A DNA stretch of 64,000 nt from Primorskyibacter flagellatus (GCF_014638275.1 NZ_BMFJ01000002.1:806001-870000); one strand, 5' to 3'. Numbered from the stretch's first letter, positions 1 through 8,008 are shown. The notes: generated by a model from the sequence alone, not told the origin. Numbers and translations are program-made.

Positions 1-501
1 GGCACGCACAACCACCTGCTCAGGCTCGGAGAGGCGGAGTTTCTCGAGGTCATCTCGGTGAACCCCGACGCCCCCGCGCCCGACCGCCCGCGCTGGTTCG
101 GTCTGGACCGCCCGGTCCGGACCCCGCGCCTGTCGCACTGGGTTGTCCGCTGCGCCGACATGAATGTCGCCCGCCCGCGTCTGCCCGATTTCCTCGGTCC
201 CGCGATCCCCGTGACGCGCGGCGCGCTCAGCTGGCTGCTGACCGTGCCCGACGACGGCAGCCTGCCGCTGGACGGCACCTTTCCCAGCCTGATCGAATGG
301 AAGGCCGATCCGCTGCCCCCGACGAAGATGCAGGGCGCGGGGGCTGACCTGATCGAACTGACCGTAAGCCATCCGGAAGGCGTCAGAACAGGCTCTGTTC
401 TGCGCGATCTGCTGCCCGATCCCCGTATCCGTTACATCAACGGTCCAGTCGGCCTTTCGGCGGTCATCTCCGTGAACGGCACCGCGCGACGGCTGTCCTA
501 G
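1..501 (+). CDS. VOC-superfamily (glyoxalase-like) protein, 5' end outside window
   Basis: The frame is open from base 1 and ends at a TAG (499-501), so the true start is upstream and only the last 166 residues are seen. The first residues include THNHLLRLG and EFLEVISVNP, the pattern of glyoxalase-like VOC proteins in which a histidine and a strand-borne glutamate bind metal. A second strand region (LSHWVVR) follows around residue 45. The rest is consistent with a single-domain cytoplasmic protein with no membrane segment. The substrate cannot be inferred. The family call is moderately sure, the exact function unknown. Confidence 0.7.
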   Translation, partial: GTHNHLLRLGEAEFLEVISVNPDAPAPDRPRWFGLDRPVRTPRLSHWVVRCADMNVARPRLPDFLGPAIPVTRGALSWLLTVPDDGSLPLDGTFPSLIEWKADPLPPTKMQGAGADLIELTVSHPEGVRTGSVLRDLLPDPRIRYINGPVGLSAVISVNGTARRLS

Positions 502-550
502 ACAGCGACGCCAAAGCGCTTCATCCTCCGCCCCGAGGATGGAGGACAGG

Positions 551-937
551 ATGCAGGACAGCAAGGAATACGGCGGCCACCTGAAATTTTCGACCGAGGT
601 GCTCTCGCCGGAAGAAGCGCGCGGCACCATGCCGGTGCAGCCCGGCGTGCTGAACCCCTTCGGCACGGTCCACGCTGGCGCGCTGGTGTGGTTCGCCGAT
701 GTCACCGCGACGCGGCTGGCGCTTCAGGGCGCGGATGTGTCCGGGGGCATGTCGGGCTTTCCGCTGGCGATCAACCTTCAGGCGCAGCTGATGTCGAACG
801 TCACCGAAGGCACGCTGACCGCCCGGTCGCGCTTCGTGAAGAAGGGGCGGACGCTCAAGATCGTGCGGACCGAGGTGAGGAGCGCCGAGGGCGTGCTGCT
901 GATCGAACTGACGAGCAGCCATATTTCCTCGCGTTAG
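551..937 (+). CDS. PaaI-type hotdog thioesterase
   Basis: A 128-residue single hotdog domain. The segment LNPFGTVHAGALVWFADVTAT is the N-x-x-G-x-x-H-x-G signature of the PaaI/YdiI thioesterase family (catalytic Asn/Gly/His region), followed by the central helix. Such enzymes hydrolyse acyl- or aryl-CoA thioesters in the cytoplasm; the substrate here is not predictable. An ATG also exists in frame at 539, but GGAGG at 541-545 sits five bases before the ATG at 551, so 551 is the better start. A strong hairpin follows at 948-971. It probably stands alone or follows the VOC gene by 49 bases. Confidence 0.8.
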   Translation: MQDSKEYGGHLKFSTEVLSPEEARGTMPVQPGVLNPFGTVHAGALVWFADVTATRLALQGADVSGGMSGFPLAINLQAQLMSNVTEGTLTARSRFVKKGRTLKIVRTEVRSAEGVLLIELTSSHISSR

Positions 938-947
938 AGACACAAAA

Positions 948-971
948 GGGGCGCGGCCATCGCCGCGCCCC
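948..971 (-). terminator. Intrinsic terminator between convergent genes
   Basis: GGGGCGCGGC and GCCGCGCCCC form a perfect 10-bp stem with a 4-base loop. Read on the minus strand the stem is followed by TTTTGTG, so it best serves the minus-strand hsp20 gene. The symmetric stem may also stop the plus-strand thioesterase transcript, although there is no T-run on that side. Confidence 0.8.
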
Positions 972-1027
972 AGTGTGAAATCGAGGGTAAGTCCCGGAGT
1001 TGTTCCGGCGGTACTCCGCCCTTTGCG

Positions 1028-1498
1028 TCAGACGGTTTCCTGTGCCGAGAGCGCCTTCGCCTCGACCGTCTCACCCTTTTGCGAGGTGATCTCGATCCGG
1101 CGGGGTTTCAGCGCCTCGGGTACTTCGCGCACCAGGTCGATGTGCAGCATGCCATCGGCATGGGTCGCACCCGTCACCTTGACATGATCGGCAAGGTGGA
1201 AGCGGCGTTCGAAGGCACGGTTGGCGATGCCACGGTGCAGGTAGGTGCGCTTGTCCTCATCCGCCTTCTTGGCGGTGACGATCAGGGCATGTTCCTTGAC
1301 CTCGATCCCAAGCTCGTCGGCGGCGAAACCCGCGACGGCGATCGTGATCCGGTAGCTGTCCTGATCCAGCTTTTCGATGTTGTAGGGCGGGTAGGTCGGC
1401 TGTGCGACCTCGGTGCTCAGCACCCGGTCCATCATGTCGGCGATCTGGTCGAATCCGACGGTGGCGCGGTAAAGCGGGGCAAGATCAAAGTTACGCAT
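1028..1498 (-). CDS. Small heat-shock protein (Hsp20/IbpA type)
   Basis: 156 residues; an ATP-independent holdase chaperone that binds unfolding proteins. An N-terminal arm (MRNFDLAPLYRATVGFD) precedes an alpha-crystallin domain from about residue 34 (YPPYNIEK) to 130, with the strand pair YRITIAVAGF and the loop before FERRFHLADHVKV. The C-terminal tail lacks a clear I-x-I but has the related RRIEITS. In-frame ATGs at 1513, 1510 and 1504 are less likely: the ATG at 1498 has GAGG six bases upstream and gives the usual family N-terminus. A sigma-32-like promoter lies at 1591-1619 and the leader can be folded as a thermosensor, so heat induction is expected. A terminator follows at 948-971. Confidence 0.92.
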   Translation of the reverse strand: MRNFDLAPLYRATVGFDQIADMMDRVLSTEVAQPTYPPYNIEKLDQDSYRITIAVAGFAADELGIEVKEHALIVTAKKADEDKRTYLHRGIANRAFERRFHLADHVKVTGATHADGMLHIDLVREVPEALKPRRIEITSQKGETVEAKALSAQETV

Positions 1499-1584
1499 GG
1501 TCATCCTCATCAAAGCGATAACGGTTGGGCCTTCCCGTCAGGGACAGGCCGTGTTGGCACGGGACCCGTTGTGGCGTCCCGACA
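1499..1584 (-). promoter_or_regulatory. Leader of hsp20, possible ROSE-like RNA thermometer
   Basis: The untranslated leader between the sigma-32 promoter and the ATG is about 85 bases, long for this compact genome. TCGCT (1514-1518) lies just before the AGGA of the ribosome site (1504-1507), with TTTGATG between. The arrangement resembles the U-Y-G-C-U / anti-Shine-Dalgarno hairpin of ROSE elements, which occur in leaders of alphaproteobacterial small heat-shock genes. Upstream GC-rich inverted repeats (for example ACGGGTCCCGT) could form the earlier stems. This is inference from pattern, not a folding calculation. Confidence 0.4.
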
Positions 1585-1590
1585 CCGGGG

Positions 1591-1619
1591 ATCTGGGGTC
1601 CCCGCGTCATCGTTTCAAG
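1591..1619 (-). promoter_or_regulatory. Sigma-32 (RpoH) promoter of hsp20
   Basis: On the minus strand CTTGAAA (1619-1613) is followed after 14 bases by CCCCAGAT (1598-1591). This matches the heat-shock sigma-32 consensus CTTGAAA-N14-CCCCATnT with one mismatch in the -10 element. It lies 93 bases before the hsp20 start, just beyond the 3' end of the neighbouring protease gene. Confidence 0.75.
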
Positions 1620-1630
1620 AGGGTCGGCGA

Positions 1631-2470
1631 TCAGTTGCCGGGTCGCACGAACTTCGCCCCGATGCCGGACCGCGCCGCCGCGCCGCCCACGGTGATCCGG
1701 TTGGTCCGCGGCGCCGGGGCAAGGTTGGACCCGCCGCCCGCGTCGAGATCCGCCATAAGATGCGAAATCTGCCCGAGGTCTGTGCCAAGCGACACGTTCT
1801 CGCCCTCCACTTCCGCCTTGGCGGACACGACCGACACGATACGCGGTTCGCCGCCCGACAGGGAAAACACCGGCGCGCCCGAGGAACCGAAATCGACGTC
1901 GCAGGACATGATCAGGACGCCTTCCTGCCGGGTGATGACGGAACAGATTTCCTGCAGGCTCGGCGCCTCTGCCCGGTCATGGGCATAGGAGACGACGGCG
2001 ATCTGGTCGTTCCGCCGGGGCTGGACGGACAGGTTGAACGGCACGACAGAGGTATTGCGGATCGGCTGATACAGCTCCAGCAGGGCCACGTCGTCGCGCA
2101 CCCGGTCGGGCGTCACGTCGGCGTCATAGCGATAGGTCTCGGGCACCACCGCGCGGCGCACCTGCCGATAGGCAGAGGCACGGCCGTTCCGCCACCCGGC
2201 AAGGAATTCGATCCGCTCGGGGTCGAACCGCTGGCCGGTGTGCTTGTCGAACAGGCAATGCGCGGCGGTCAGCACCAGATCCTCGCGGATCAGCGCCCCG
2301 GTGCAGAACCCCCGCCCGTCGATGTCGAGCCGCCCGACCGCTTCCCATCCCCGGCTGTCGTCCCCGGTGTTGAGGGTCACGAGCGCACTGCCCTCTGCCA
2401 CGACGGCACGGGCCAGAGAAAGCACAAGCGTAAGGGTCAGGGCCAGGCCCGGTATGAGGCGATACATCAT
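1631..2470 (-). CDS. Secreted trypsin-like serine protease (S1 family)
   Basis: 279 residues. An N-terminal signal peptide (RLIPGLALTLTLVLSLARAVVA, cleavage near AVVA-EG) indicates export to the periplasm or outside. The chymotrypsin-fold triad is visible: His in VLTAAHC (about residue 70), Asp in RDDVALLEL (about 127) and Ser in FGSSGAPV (about 200; GSSGAP replaces the common GDSGGP). Cysteines near the His and Ser motifs may form disulfides. The last 60 residues are an Ala/Gly-rich extension without recognised domain. The next ATG, at 2467, would shorten it by one residue. Family call firm; substrate unknown. Confidence 0.88.
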   Translation of the reverse strand: MMYRLIPGLALTLTLVLSLARAVVAEGSALVTLNTGDDSRGWEAVGRLDIDGRGFCTGALIREDLVLTAAHCLFDKHTGQRFDPERIEFLAGWRNGRASAYRQVRRAVVPETYRYDADVTPDRVRDDVALLELYQPIRNTSVVPFNLSVQPRRNDQIAVVSYAHDRAEAPSLQEICSVITRQEGVLIMSCDVDFGSSGAPVFSLSGGEPRIVSVVSAKAEVEGENVSLGTDLGQISHLMADLDAGGGSNLAPAPRTNRITVGGAAARSGIGAKFVRPGN

Positions 2471-2538
2471 CTTCTACCCGCAGATGGTTTCCCTGACCCT
2501 AGGGGAGCCGTGGGGCGAAAATGCGGCGCGGGCGCGCT

Positions 2539-3828
2539 TCAGCGGGGTTTCAATGCGGCGGGTTTCGGACCGCCCGTCGCCCAGTCCAGCAGTTCGACCG
2601 TATGCAGCACCGGCACCCCGGTTCCGGACCCGATCTGCATCATGCAGCCGATGTTTCCGGCGGCTATGACGTCGGGCTTCACCGCCTCCAGCGTGCTGAC
2701 CTTTCGCGCCTTGAGCTGCGCAGAGATCTCGGGTTGCAGCAGGTTGTACGTCCCCGCCGACCCGCAGCACAGGTGGCTGTCCGCCGGCACCGCCACGGTG
2801 AACCCCGCGCCGGTCAGCAGCGCTCTGGGCGTATCCTTGATCTTTTGCCCGTGCTGCAGCGAACAGGCGGCGTGATAGCCGATGCGAAGCGGCTCCGGCG
2901 CAGTCGCCGGAAGGTCCAGATCGGCCAGCACCTCCGTGATGTCCTTCGCGATGGCCGACACCCGCGCCGCATCCGTCGCCAGCGCATCGTTGCGGAACAT
3001 GTGCCCGTAGTCCTTCACCGTCGTGCCGCAACCGCTCGTATTGATGACGATGGCGTCCAGCCCCTCGCCATCCATCTCTGCCACCCAGGCCCGGATATTG
3101 CGCGCGGCCGAGGCATGGGACAGGTCCTCCTTCCCCATGTGGTGGGTGAGCGCGCCGCAGCAGCCTTCGCCCTTGGGGATCACGACCTCGACCCCGTGGC
3201 GGGTCAGCAGGCGGATGGTGGCGTCGTTGATGTCGGTGTTCAGCGCCTTTTGCGCACAGCCGGTCATCAGCGCCACCCGCCGGACCTTTGCCCCCTGGGC
3301 CGAATGCGTCTGCGGATCGTCGTTGCGCGACGGAGAGGGCAGGCGGCGCGGCGCCATCCCGACCATCGCCCTCAGCCGCGCATCCGGTATCAGCCGCCGG
3401 AACGGCCGCGCCAGCCCGGCTGCAAACAGTGCCAGCCGGAACCGCGTCGGATGCGGGATCACCCGCGAGAGGATCCAGCGCAGCGCCCGGTCATCCCATC
3501 TGCGCTTGTATGTCCTGTCGATATAGGCGCGCGCATGATCGACGAGATGCATGTAGTGTACGCCGCTCGGGCAGGTCGTCATGCAGGCAAGGCAGGACAG
3601 GCAGCGGTCGATATGCTTGACCGTTTTCGCATCCGGCACACGCTCGTTCTCAAGCATGTCCTTGATGAGGTAGATGCGCCCGCGTGGGCTGTCGAGTTCG
3701 TCGCCAAGCACCTGGTAAGTCGGGCATGTCGCCGTGCAGAAGCCGCAGTGCACGCAGGCCCTCAGGATCTGGTTGGCCCGCGCGGTGCCGGGATCGGACA
3801 GCTGTTCCGGTGTGAATTCCGTCCGCAT
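2539..3828 (-). CDS. glcF: Glycolate oxidase iron-sulfur subunit GlcF
   Basis: 429 residues. It passes electrons from the GlcD/GlcE flavin subunits toward the membrane quinone pool during glycolate oxidation to glyoxylate. Two ferredoxin-type clusters are visible near the N-terminus (ACVHCGFCTATCP and RCLSCLACMTTCP), followed by two CCG domains (GEGCCGALTHH and HLCCGSAGTYN) typical of heterodisulfide-reductase-like subunits. An upstream in-frame ATG at 3966 would add 46 unconserved residues inside the neighbouring gene. The ATG at 3828 forms a TGATG coupling with the preceding gene and gives the normal MRTEFTPEQL start. Last gene of glcD-glcE-membrane protein-glcF. Confidence 0.95.
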   Translation of the reverse strand: MRTEFTPEQLSDPGTARANQILRACVHCGFCTATCPTYQVLGDELDSPRGRIYLIKDMLENERVPDAKTVKHIDRCLSCLACMTTCPSGVHYMHLVDHARAYIDRTYKRRWDDRALRWILSRVIPHPTRFRLALFAAGLARPFRRLIPDARLRAMVGMAPRRLPSPSRNDDPQTHSAQGAKVRRVALMTGCAQKALNTDINDATIRLLTRHGVEVVIPKGEGCCGALTHHMGKEDLSHASAARNIRAWVAEMDGEGLDAIVINTSGCGTTVKDYGHMFRNDALATDAARVSAIAKDITEVLADLDLPATAPEPLRIGYHAACSLQHGQKIKDTPRALLTGAGFTVAVPADSHLCCGSAGTYNLLQPEISAQLKARKVSTLEAVKPDVIAAGNIGCMMQIGSGTGVPVLHTVELLDWATGGPKPAALKPR

Positions 3829-4181
3829 CAGGCCAGCGCCTTCGCCACGAGGAAACCGAATACCGGCGCGAGCGTGGCGAACGTGCCCGCCACGACCGGC
3901 CAGGGATAGCTGCCCGACGCCCGGCGCAGGATCCACTGAACCGCAAGCGCCACGATGCCGATCCACCCGACCCAGAGCAGGGTAAGCGCCACGTAGACCC
4001 GCGTCCCGTGTTCGGCGGCATCGATCGGCAGCAGCCGGATCATGGCAACGCCCGTACCGCCAAGCAGGATCACCCCGGCGATCAGCATCGGAAAGAACCG
4101 CCGGTTCGGACCGCGCCGGATCAGCGCAGTGAACAGGCCAACCCCGAGGATGGCCACAAGGATCAGGAACAGGGTCTGCAT
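3828..4181 (-). CDS. Small multi-span membrane protein inside the glc operon
   Basis: 117 residues, with about four hydrophobic segments: residues 3-19, 31-48, 63-83 and 95-113. It has no recognised catalytic motif. It is coupled on both sides: its ATG (4181) overlaps the TGA of glcE and its TGA (3828-3830) overlaps the ATG of glcF, both as TGATG. This tight coupling suggests the protein is made in step with the glycolate oxidase subunits and could anchor the complex to the membrane or link it to quinone; that role is inference. A GTG at 4184 is an alternative start one codon earlier. Confidence 0.75.
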   Translation of the reverse strand: MQTLFLILVAILGVGLFTALIRRGPNRRFFPMLIAGVILLGGTGVAMIRLLPIDAAEHGTRVYVALTLLWVGWIGIVALAVQWILRRASGSYPWPVVAGTFATLAPVFGFLVAKALA

Positions 4182-5377
4182 CACGCCGCGCCCTCCTTCA
4201 GACCGGACCCGGTCGGGCCGGGCCCCATCAGACCGGGCCCCATCAGACCGGGGTTGAAAATGCCTTTCGGATCGAACCGGACACGCAGTCCGGCGGCAAT
4301 CCTCTCAAGCGGCGCGGGCTGCGGCTGAAACACCGGAACAGCGGCCCGCAGCGCCGTATTTCCCCGGATCAGGGTCGCATGTCCGCCAAGCGCCGCGCAT
4401 TGCCCCCGGATCAGGTCCGCCCCCGCATCGCCCGTTTCCTCCGTCAGCAGCCAGAGCAGCCCGCCGCTCCAGTCCGCCACGACCGCGTGGGTCAGCCCCT
4501 GGGCCCGAAGCGCGTCGCAGAACCCGGCAGCCGCGGTCGGTCGCGTCGACACCCGCCAGACCGCGCCGGCCTTCCCGGCAAAGGGCGTCACATCGCGCAC
4601 CCGTCGCCAGAGTGTCGCGCTCTCTTCGCCCTCGACGACCGTGTCCGCGCCAAGCAGGTCCCGCAGCCGCCCCGCGCGATAGCTGACGGACCCCGCCATG
4701 CCCTCGATCCGGATCAGCCGTTCGCCTGTGCCGCCTGTCGCATCCGGCGACAGCCAGGCCGCGCCCGACACGTCGAAGGGCGTGCCCATGGCGCGGGTCA
4801 GGTCGGCGACCGCCTCCGCCATGTCCTGCCCGCGCAGCACCAGCGTCGCCTCGGCCTGCGGCACCGCCTGCACCTTGAGGCTGACCTCGCTCAGCACGCC
4901 GAGCGTTCCGTGACTGCCCGCCATCAGCTTGACGAGGTCATAGCCCGTCACGTTCTTCATCACCCGCCCGCCGTTCTTCACCAGATCGCCCGCGCCGGTC
5001 ACAAAGCGCACGCCCAGCATGTGATCCCGCGCCGCGCCCGCCTGCACCCGCCGCGGACCCGAGACATTGGCCGCCGCCACGCCCCCGATGGTCGGCACGC
5101 CGGTCGTCCCCAGAAGCGGCCGGTGATCCATCGGCTCGAACGCAAGTCTCTGCCCCTTTTCCCCAAGGATAGTGTCTATTTCCGACAGCGGAGTCCCCGC
5201 CCCGGCAACCAGCGTCAGCGCCCCCGGTTCATACAGCCGGATGCCATGCAGGCCCGTGGTGTCCAGCGCCTGTCCCGCACCGGCCATGCCGCGCGTGTTG
5301 CCGCCCTGCACCGACAGCGGCGCATTGGCCGCGCGGATCAGATCGGCCAGTTCGGCCTCGCTCTCGGGTCGCGCCAT
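4181..5377 (-). CDS. glcE: Glycolate oxidase FAD-binding subunit GlcE
   Basis: 398 residues, slightly longer than typical GlcE. The FAD_binding_4 (PCMH) fold occupies the N-terminal half: PLSVQGGNTRGMAGAG, then TTGVPTIGGVAAANVSGPRR and VMKNVTGYDLVKLMAGSHGTLGV, the conserved GlcE pyrophosphate-binding segments. The C-terminus ends FDPKGIFNPG and then carries a duplicated GLMGP-GLMGP tail made by a 15-bp tandem repeat. It works with GlcD and GlcF as glycolate dehydrogenase (phosphoglycolate salvage or growth on glycolate). It starts three bases after the glcD stop and is overlapped by the membrane-protein gene downstream. Confidence 0.94.
   Translation of the reverse strand: MARPESEAELADLIRAANAPLSVQGGNTRGMAGAGQALDTTGLHGIRLYEPGALTLVAGAGTPLSEIDTILGEKGQRLAFEPMDHRPLLGTTGVPTIGGVAAANVSGPRRVQAGAARDHMLGVRFVTGAGDLVKNGGRVMKNVTGYDLVKLMAGSHGTLGVLSEVSLKVQAVPQAEATLVLRGQDMAEAVADLTRAMGTPFDVSGAAWLSPDATGGTGERLIRIEGMAGSVSYRAGRLRDLLGADTVVEGEESATLWRRVRDVTPFAGKAGAVWRVSTRPTAAAGFCDALRAQGLTHAVVADWSGGLLWLLTEETGDAGADLIRGQCAALGGHATLIRGNTALRAAVPVFQPQPAPLERIAAGLRVRFDPKGIFNPGLMGPGLMGPGPTGSGLKEGAA
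4220..4249. repeat. 15-bp perfect tandem repeat in 3' end of glcE
   Basis: GGGCCCCATCAGACC occurs twice head to tail (4220-4234, 4235-4249), with a degenerate copy before it. Being a multiple of three, it keeps the reading frame and encodes the repeated Gly-Leu-Met-Gly-Pro at the GlcE C-terminus. Likely a slippage-prone length-variable tail. Confidence 0.85.
5169..5180 (+). repeat. ATAG-N3-CTATT motif, copy 1 (in glcE)
   Basis: ATAG-TGT-CTATT at 5169-5180, a near-palindrome inside glcE on the opposite strand to the gene. It forces the AT-rich codons ATA and ACT in a GC-rich gene. Related copies are at 34417, 41502 and 45139 (see findings). Function unknown. Confidence 0.4.
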
Positions 5378-5380
5378 GGC

Positions 5381-6811
5381 TCAGCCCCGCCGCGTAACGG
5401 AGGTATCGAGCGGGAAGACCTTCGCCGGGTTCAGCAGCCACTTCGGGTCGAATACATCCTTCACCGCCATCTGCGCCTCAAGATCGGCGGGCGCGTACTG
5501 GTGCCCCATGAGATCGCGCTTCTCCACGCCGACTCCGTGCTCTCCGGTCAGGCAGCCGCCGACCTCGACACAAAGCCTCAGGATCTCCGCCCCCATCTCC
5601 TCGCAGGTTTCAAGGTCACCATCCTTGTTGGCGTCGAACAGGATCAGCGGGTGCAGGTTGCCGTCGCCGGCATGAAACACGTTCGCGACCTTCAGCCCGT
5701 ACTGATCCGACAGCGCGCTCATGCGTTTCAGCACCACCGGCAGTTCACTGACCGGGATCGTGCCGTCGAGACACATGTAGTCGTTGATCTGCCCCATGGC
5801 CCCGAAGGCGGACTTGCGCCCCAGCCAGATCCGCGCGCTTTCGTCCGCCGAACGGCTTTCGCGCAGCTCGACCGGGTTGTGGCGTCGGGCGATGGCGGTG
5901 ATGACCTCAAGCTGTTCGGCGATCTCGGCGTCGGACCCTTCGACCTCCACGATGAGCAGTGCCTCGCAGTCTGGATACCCGGCTCCGGCAAAGGCTTCCG
6001 TCGCCTCGATGCAGGGGCGGTCCATGAACTCAATCGCCACGGGCAGGACACCGGCCTCGATAATGTCGCGGACACAGGCCCCGGCCACCTCGTTGTTATC
6101 GAACCCCATGAGGACGGGCCGCGCGCCTTCGGGCTTGGGCAGGATGCGCAGCACGGCCTCCGTCACGACCCCAAGCTGCCCTTCTGACCCGCAGATGACC
6201 CCAAGCAGGTCCAGTCCCCCGGCGTCCAGATACGGCCCGCCGATCGAGAGAACCTCGCCCTCCATCGTCACCATGGTCACACCAAGCAGGTTGTTCGTCG
6301 TCACCCCGTATTTCAGACAATGCGCCCCGCCCGAATTCATCGCGATGTTTCCGGCAATGGCACAGGCCAGCTGCGACGACGGGTCGGGGGCGTAGAAGAA
6401 GCCGTCGGCCTCCACCTCTCCGGTCACCGACAGGTTGGTGCGTCCGGTCTGGACGCGGATGAAGCGGTCCTCGTAGCTCCGCTCCAGCACCGCTGTCATG
6501 CGCGCCACGCCGAGGATCACGCAATCCGCCGTTGGCAAAGCCCCCCCGGCGAGTGAGGTGCCAGATCCGCGCGGCACGACCGGCACGCCGAAGCGGTGGC
6601 AGACCCTGAGCACCGCCGCGACCTCCTCCGTCGTCGACGGCAATACGGCCAGCATCGGCGGGCAGCGATAGGCCGTCAGTGCGTCGCATTCGTAGGCCCG
6701 CGTCTCTGCCGGGTCCGAAATCACGGCATCGCCGGGCAGAACCGCCGCCAGCGCGGAAACCAGCGCGTCCTTCTGCGACAGGATCCGGGGGTCGGGAACG
6801 GGCATCTGCAT
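5381..6811 (-). CDS. glcD: Glycolate oxidase catalytic FAD subunit GlcD
   Basis: 476 residues, normal length. Catalytic flavoprotein oxidising glycolate (or D-lactate) to glyoxylate (pyruvate). The PCMH FAD-binding domain shows VPVVPRGSGTSLAGGALP near residue 80 and the PDPSSQLACAIAGNIAMNSGG segment near 145. The C-terminal FAD-oxidase domain carries NVFHAGDGNLHPLILFD (metal/substrate histidines) and CLTGEHGVGVEKR. First gene of the four-gene glc operon, transcribed divergently from a DUF599 gene. GAGG sits six bases before the ATG. No glcC-type regulator is adjacent. Confidence 0.96.
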   Translation of the reverse strand: MQMPVPDPRILSQKDALVSALAAVLPGDAVISDPAETRAYECDALTAYRCPPMLAVLPSTTEEVAAVLRVCHRFGVPVVPRGSGTSLAGGALPTADCVILGVARMTAVLERSYEDRFIRVQTGRTNLSVTGEVEADGFFYAPDPSSQLACAIAGNIAMNSGGAHCLKYGVTTNNLLGVTMVTMEGEVLSIGGPYLDAGGLDLLGVICGSEGQLGVVTEAVLRILPKPEGARPVLMGFDNNEVAGACVRDIIEAGVLPVAIEFMDRPCIEATEAFAGAGYPDCEALLIVEVEGSDAEIAEQLEVITAIARRHNPVELRESRSADESARIWLGRKSAFGAMGQINDYMCLDGTIPVSELPVVLKRMSALSDQYGLKVANVFHAGDGNLHPLILFDANKDGDLETCEEMGAEILRLCVEVGGCLTGEHGVGVEKRDLMGHQYAPADLEAQMAVKDVFDPKWLLNPAKVFPLDTSVTRRG

Positions 6812-6820
6812 GGCGGGCCT

Positions 6821-6831
6821 CGCAAATTGCG
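6821..6831. promoter_or_regulatory. Inverted repeat upstream of glcD
   Basis: CGCAA-A-TTGCG, perfect 5-bp arms with a one-base centre, lies 10 bases before the glcD start in the 89-base divergent region. It could be an operator or simply part of the leader; nothing else supports a specific regulator. Confidence 0.2.
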
Positions 6832-6900
6832 GGAGTGGTCGGGTTCTAGCCCCTCACGGCACGCATTGGCAAGGCGCACGGGACCGGGCTAACTGGGCAC

Positions 6901-7611
6901 ATGACCTGGATGGACCGCCTTTCGCTCTTCACCCCGCTGGACTTCGCCGCGCTGGCCCTGATCCTGCTCGCCTGGCAGATCACCGGTTGGCGGATCGAAC
7001 ATCCCCCGGCCTCGCGCCCCTCCGTCTCGCTGCTCATGGCGGAATACCGGCGCGAATGGATGCGGCAGATGGTGACCCGTTCCCCCCGCATCTTCGACGC
7101 GCAGACCCTGTCCACCCTGCGGCAGAGCACCTCCTTCTTCGCCTCGGCCAGCCTCATCGCCCTGGGAGGAGTCCTCGCCGCGGTGGCCAATACCGAACAG
7201 CTCATGGGCCTCGCCAACCAGATCACGCTGGAATCCCACCCGGCCATCGTGTGGGAGATCAAGCTGATCGCCTCACTCGTCTTCCTGCTGAACGCCTTCC
7301 TGAAATTCGTATGGTCCAACCGGCTTTTCGGCTATTGCGCAGTGCTCATGGGCGCGGTGCCGAACGATCCGGACGATCCGAACGCCCTGCCCCGCGCAGC
7401 CAAGGCGGCGGCCATCAATGTCGCGGCGGCGCGCAGTTTCAACCGGGGGCTGCGGTCGGTCTACTTCGCGCTTGGCTCTGCCGCGTGGTTGCTTGGACCC
7501 GAGGCGCTGATCCTTGGCACAGCCGTGGTATGCGCCGTCCTGCTGCGGCGCGAATTCTATTCCCAGTCGCGCAACGCCCTTGCCGATGCCACCGACCGCA
7601 CGCCAGTGTGA
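6901..7611 (+). CDS. DUF599 family membrane protein
   Basis: 236 residues matching the DUF599 pattern. Hydrophobic segments lie near residues 10-27, 80-98 (SLIALGGVLAAVA), 118-138 (IKLIASLVFLLNAFLKFVW) and 185-215. The conserved core R-Q-S-T-S-F-F-A-S is followed by a loop and the segment KFVWSNRLFGYCAVLMGAVP. Function unknown for the family; inner-membrane location expected. Divergent from glcD, with 89 bases between the start codons. The next gene begins 46 bases downstream and could be co-transcribed. Confidence 0.85.
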   Translation: MTWMDRLSLFTPLDFAALALILLAWQITGWRIEHPPASRPSVSLLMAEYRREWMRQMVTRSPRIFDAQTLSTLRQSTSFFASASLIALGGVLAAVANTEQLMGLANQITLESHPAIVWEIKLIASLVFLLNAFLKFVWSNRLFGYCAVLMGAVPNDPDDPNALPRAAKAAAINVAAARSFNRGLRSVYFALGSAAWLLGPEALILGTAVVCAVLLRREFYSQSRNALADATDRTPV

Positions 7612-7657
7612 CCGCTCCGCGCTTTCCAATCCGGCCGGCGCGCGTGTAAGCAGGGGC

Positions 7658-8008
7658 ATGACCCGCCTCCTCCTCCTCCTGGGGCTCGCCCCGACCCTCG
7701 CCCTGGCGGACCCGCCGACGATTCTCGATGCCAAGGCGCATCCCTCTGGCATGGGATGGAAGATCAGCGTGACGCTGGTGCACGGCGACGAAGGCTGGGA
7801 CCATTTCGCCGATGGCTGGGAGGTGCTCGACATGGCCGGCAATTCGCTTGGCTTCCGGGAGCTCATGCATCCCCATGGCCATAACCAGCCTTTCACGCGG
7901 TCGCTGTCATCGGTGATGATCCCGGACGGCACCCGGAAGGTGCGGATCCGTGCCCGCTGCTCTGACGGAAGCTGGAGCGAAAAGGACTATATCCTCAAAC
8001 TCGACTAA
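7658..8008 (+). CDS. Hypothetical exported protein
   Basis: 116 residues. MTRLLLLLGLAPTLALA-DPP is a clear signal peptide, so the mature ~98-residue protein is periplasmic or secreted. The mature part is mostly predicted beta (WKISVTLVHG, VRIRARCSDGSWSEKDYILKL) and contains a His-rich turn (HPHGHNQ), suggesting a small beta-sandwich, possibly metal binding. The frame is open further upstream, but only the ATG at 7658 yields a signal peptide. I do not recognise a family. It ends just before a small hairpin and converges on the CAP-domain gene. Confidence 0.7.
   Translation: MTRLLLLLGLAPTLALADPPTILDAKAHPSGMGWKISVTLVHGDEGWDHFADGWEVLDMAGNSLGFRELMHPHGHNQPFTRSLSSVMIPDGTRKVRIRARCSDGSWSEKDYILKLD

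Noticed and set aside
1079-2875. Long plus-strand frame over hsp20, the protease and glcF ends
   Set aside because: Shadow of three minus-strand genes with clear catalytic motifs; no start signal or recognisable fold.
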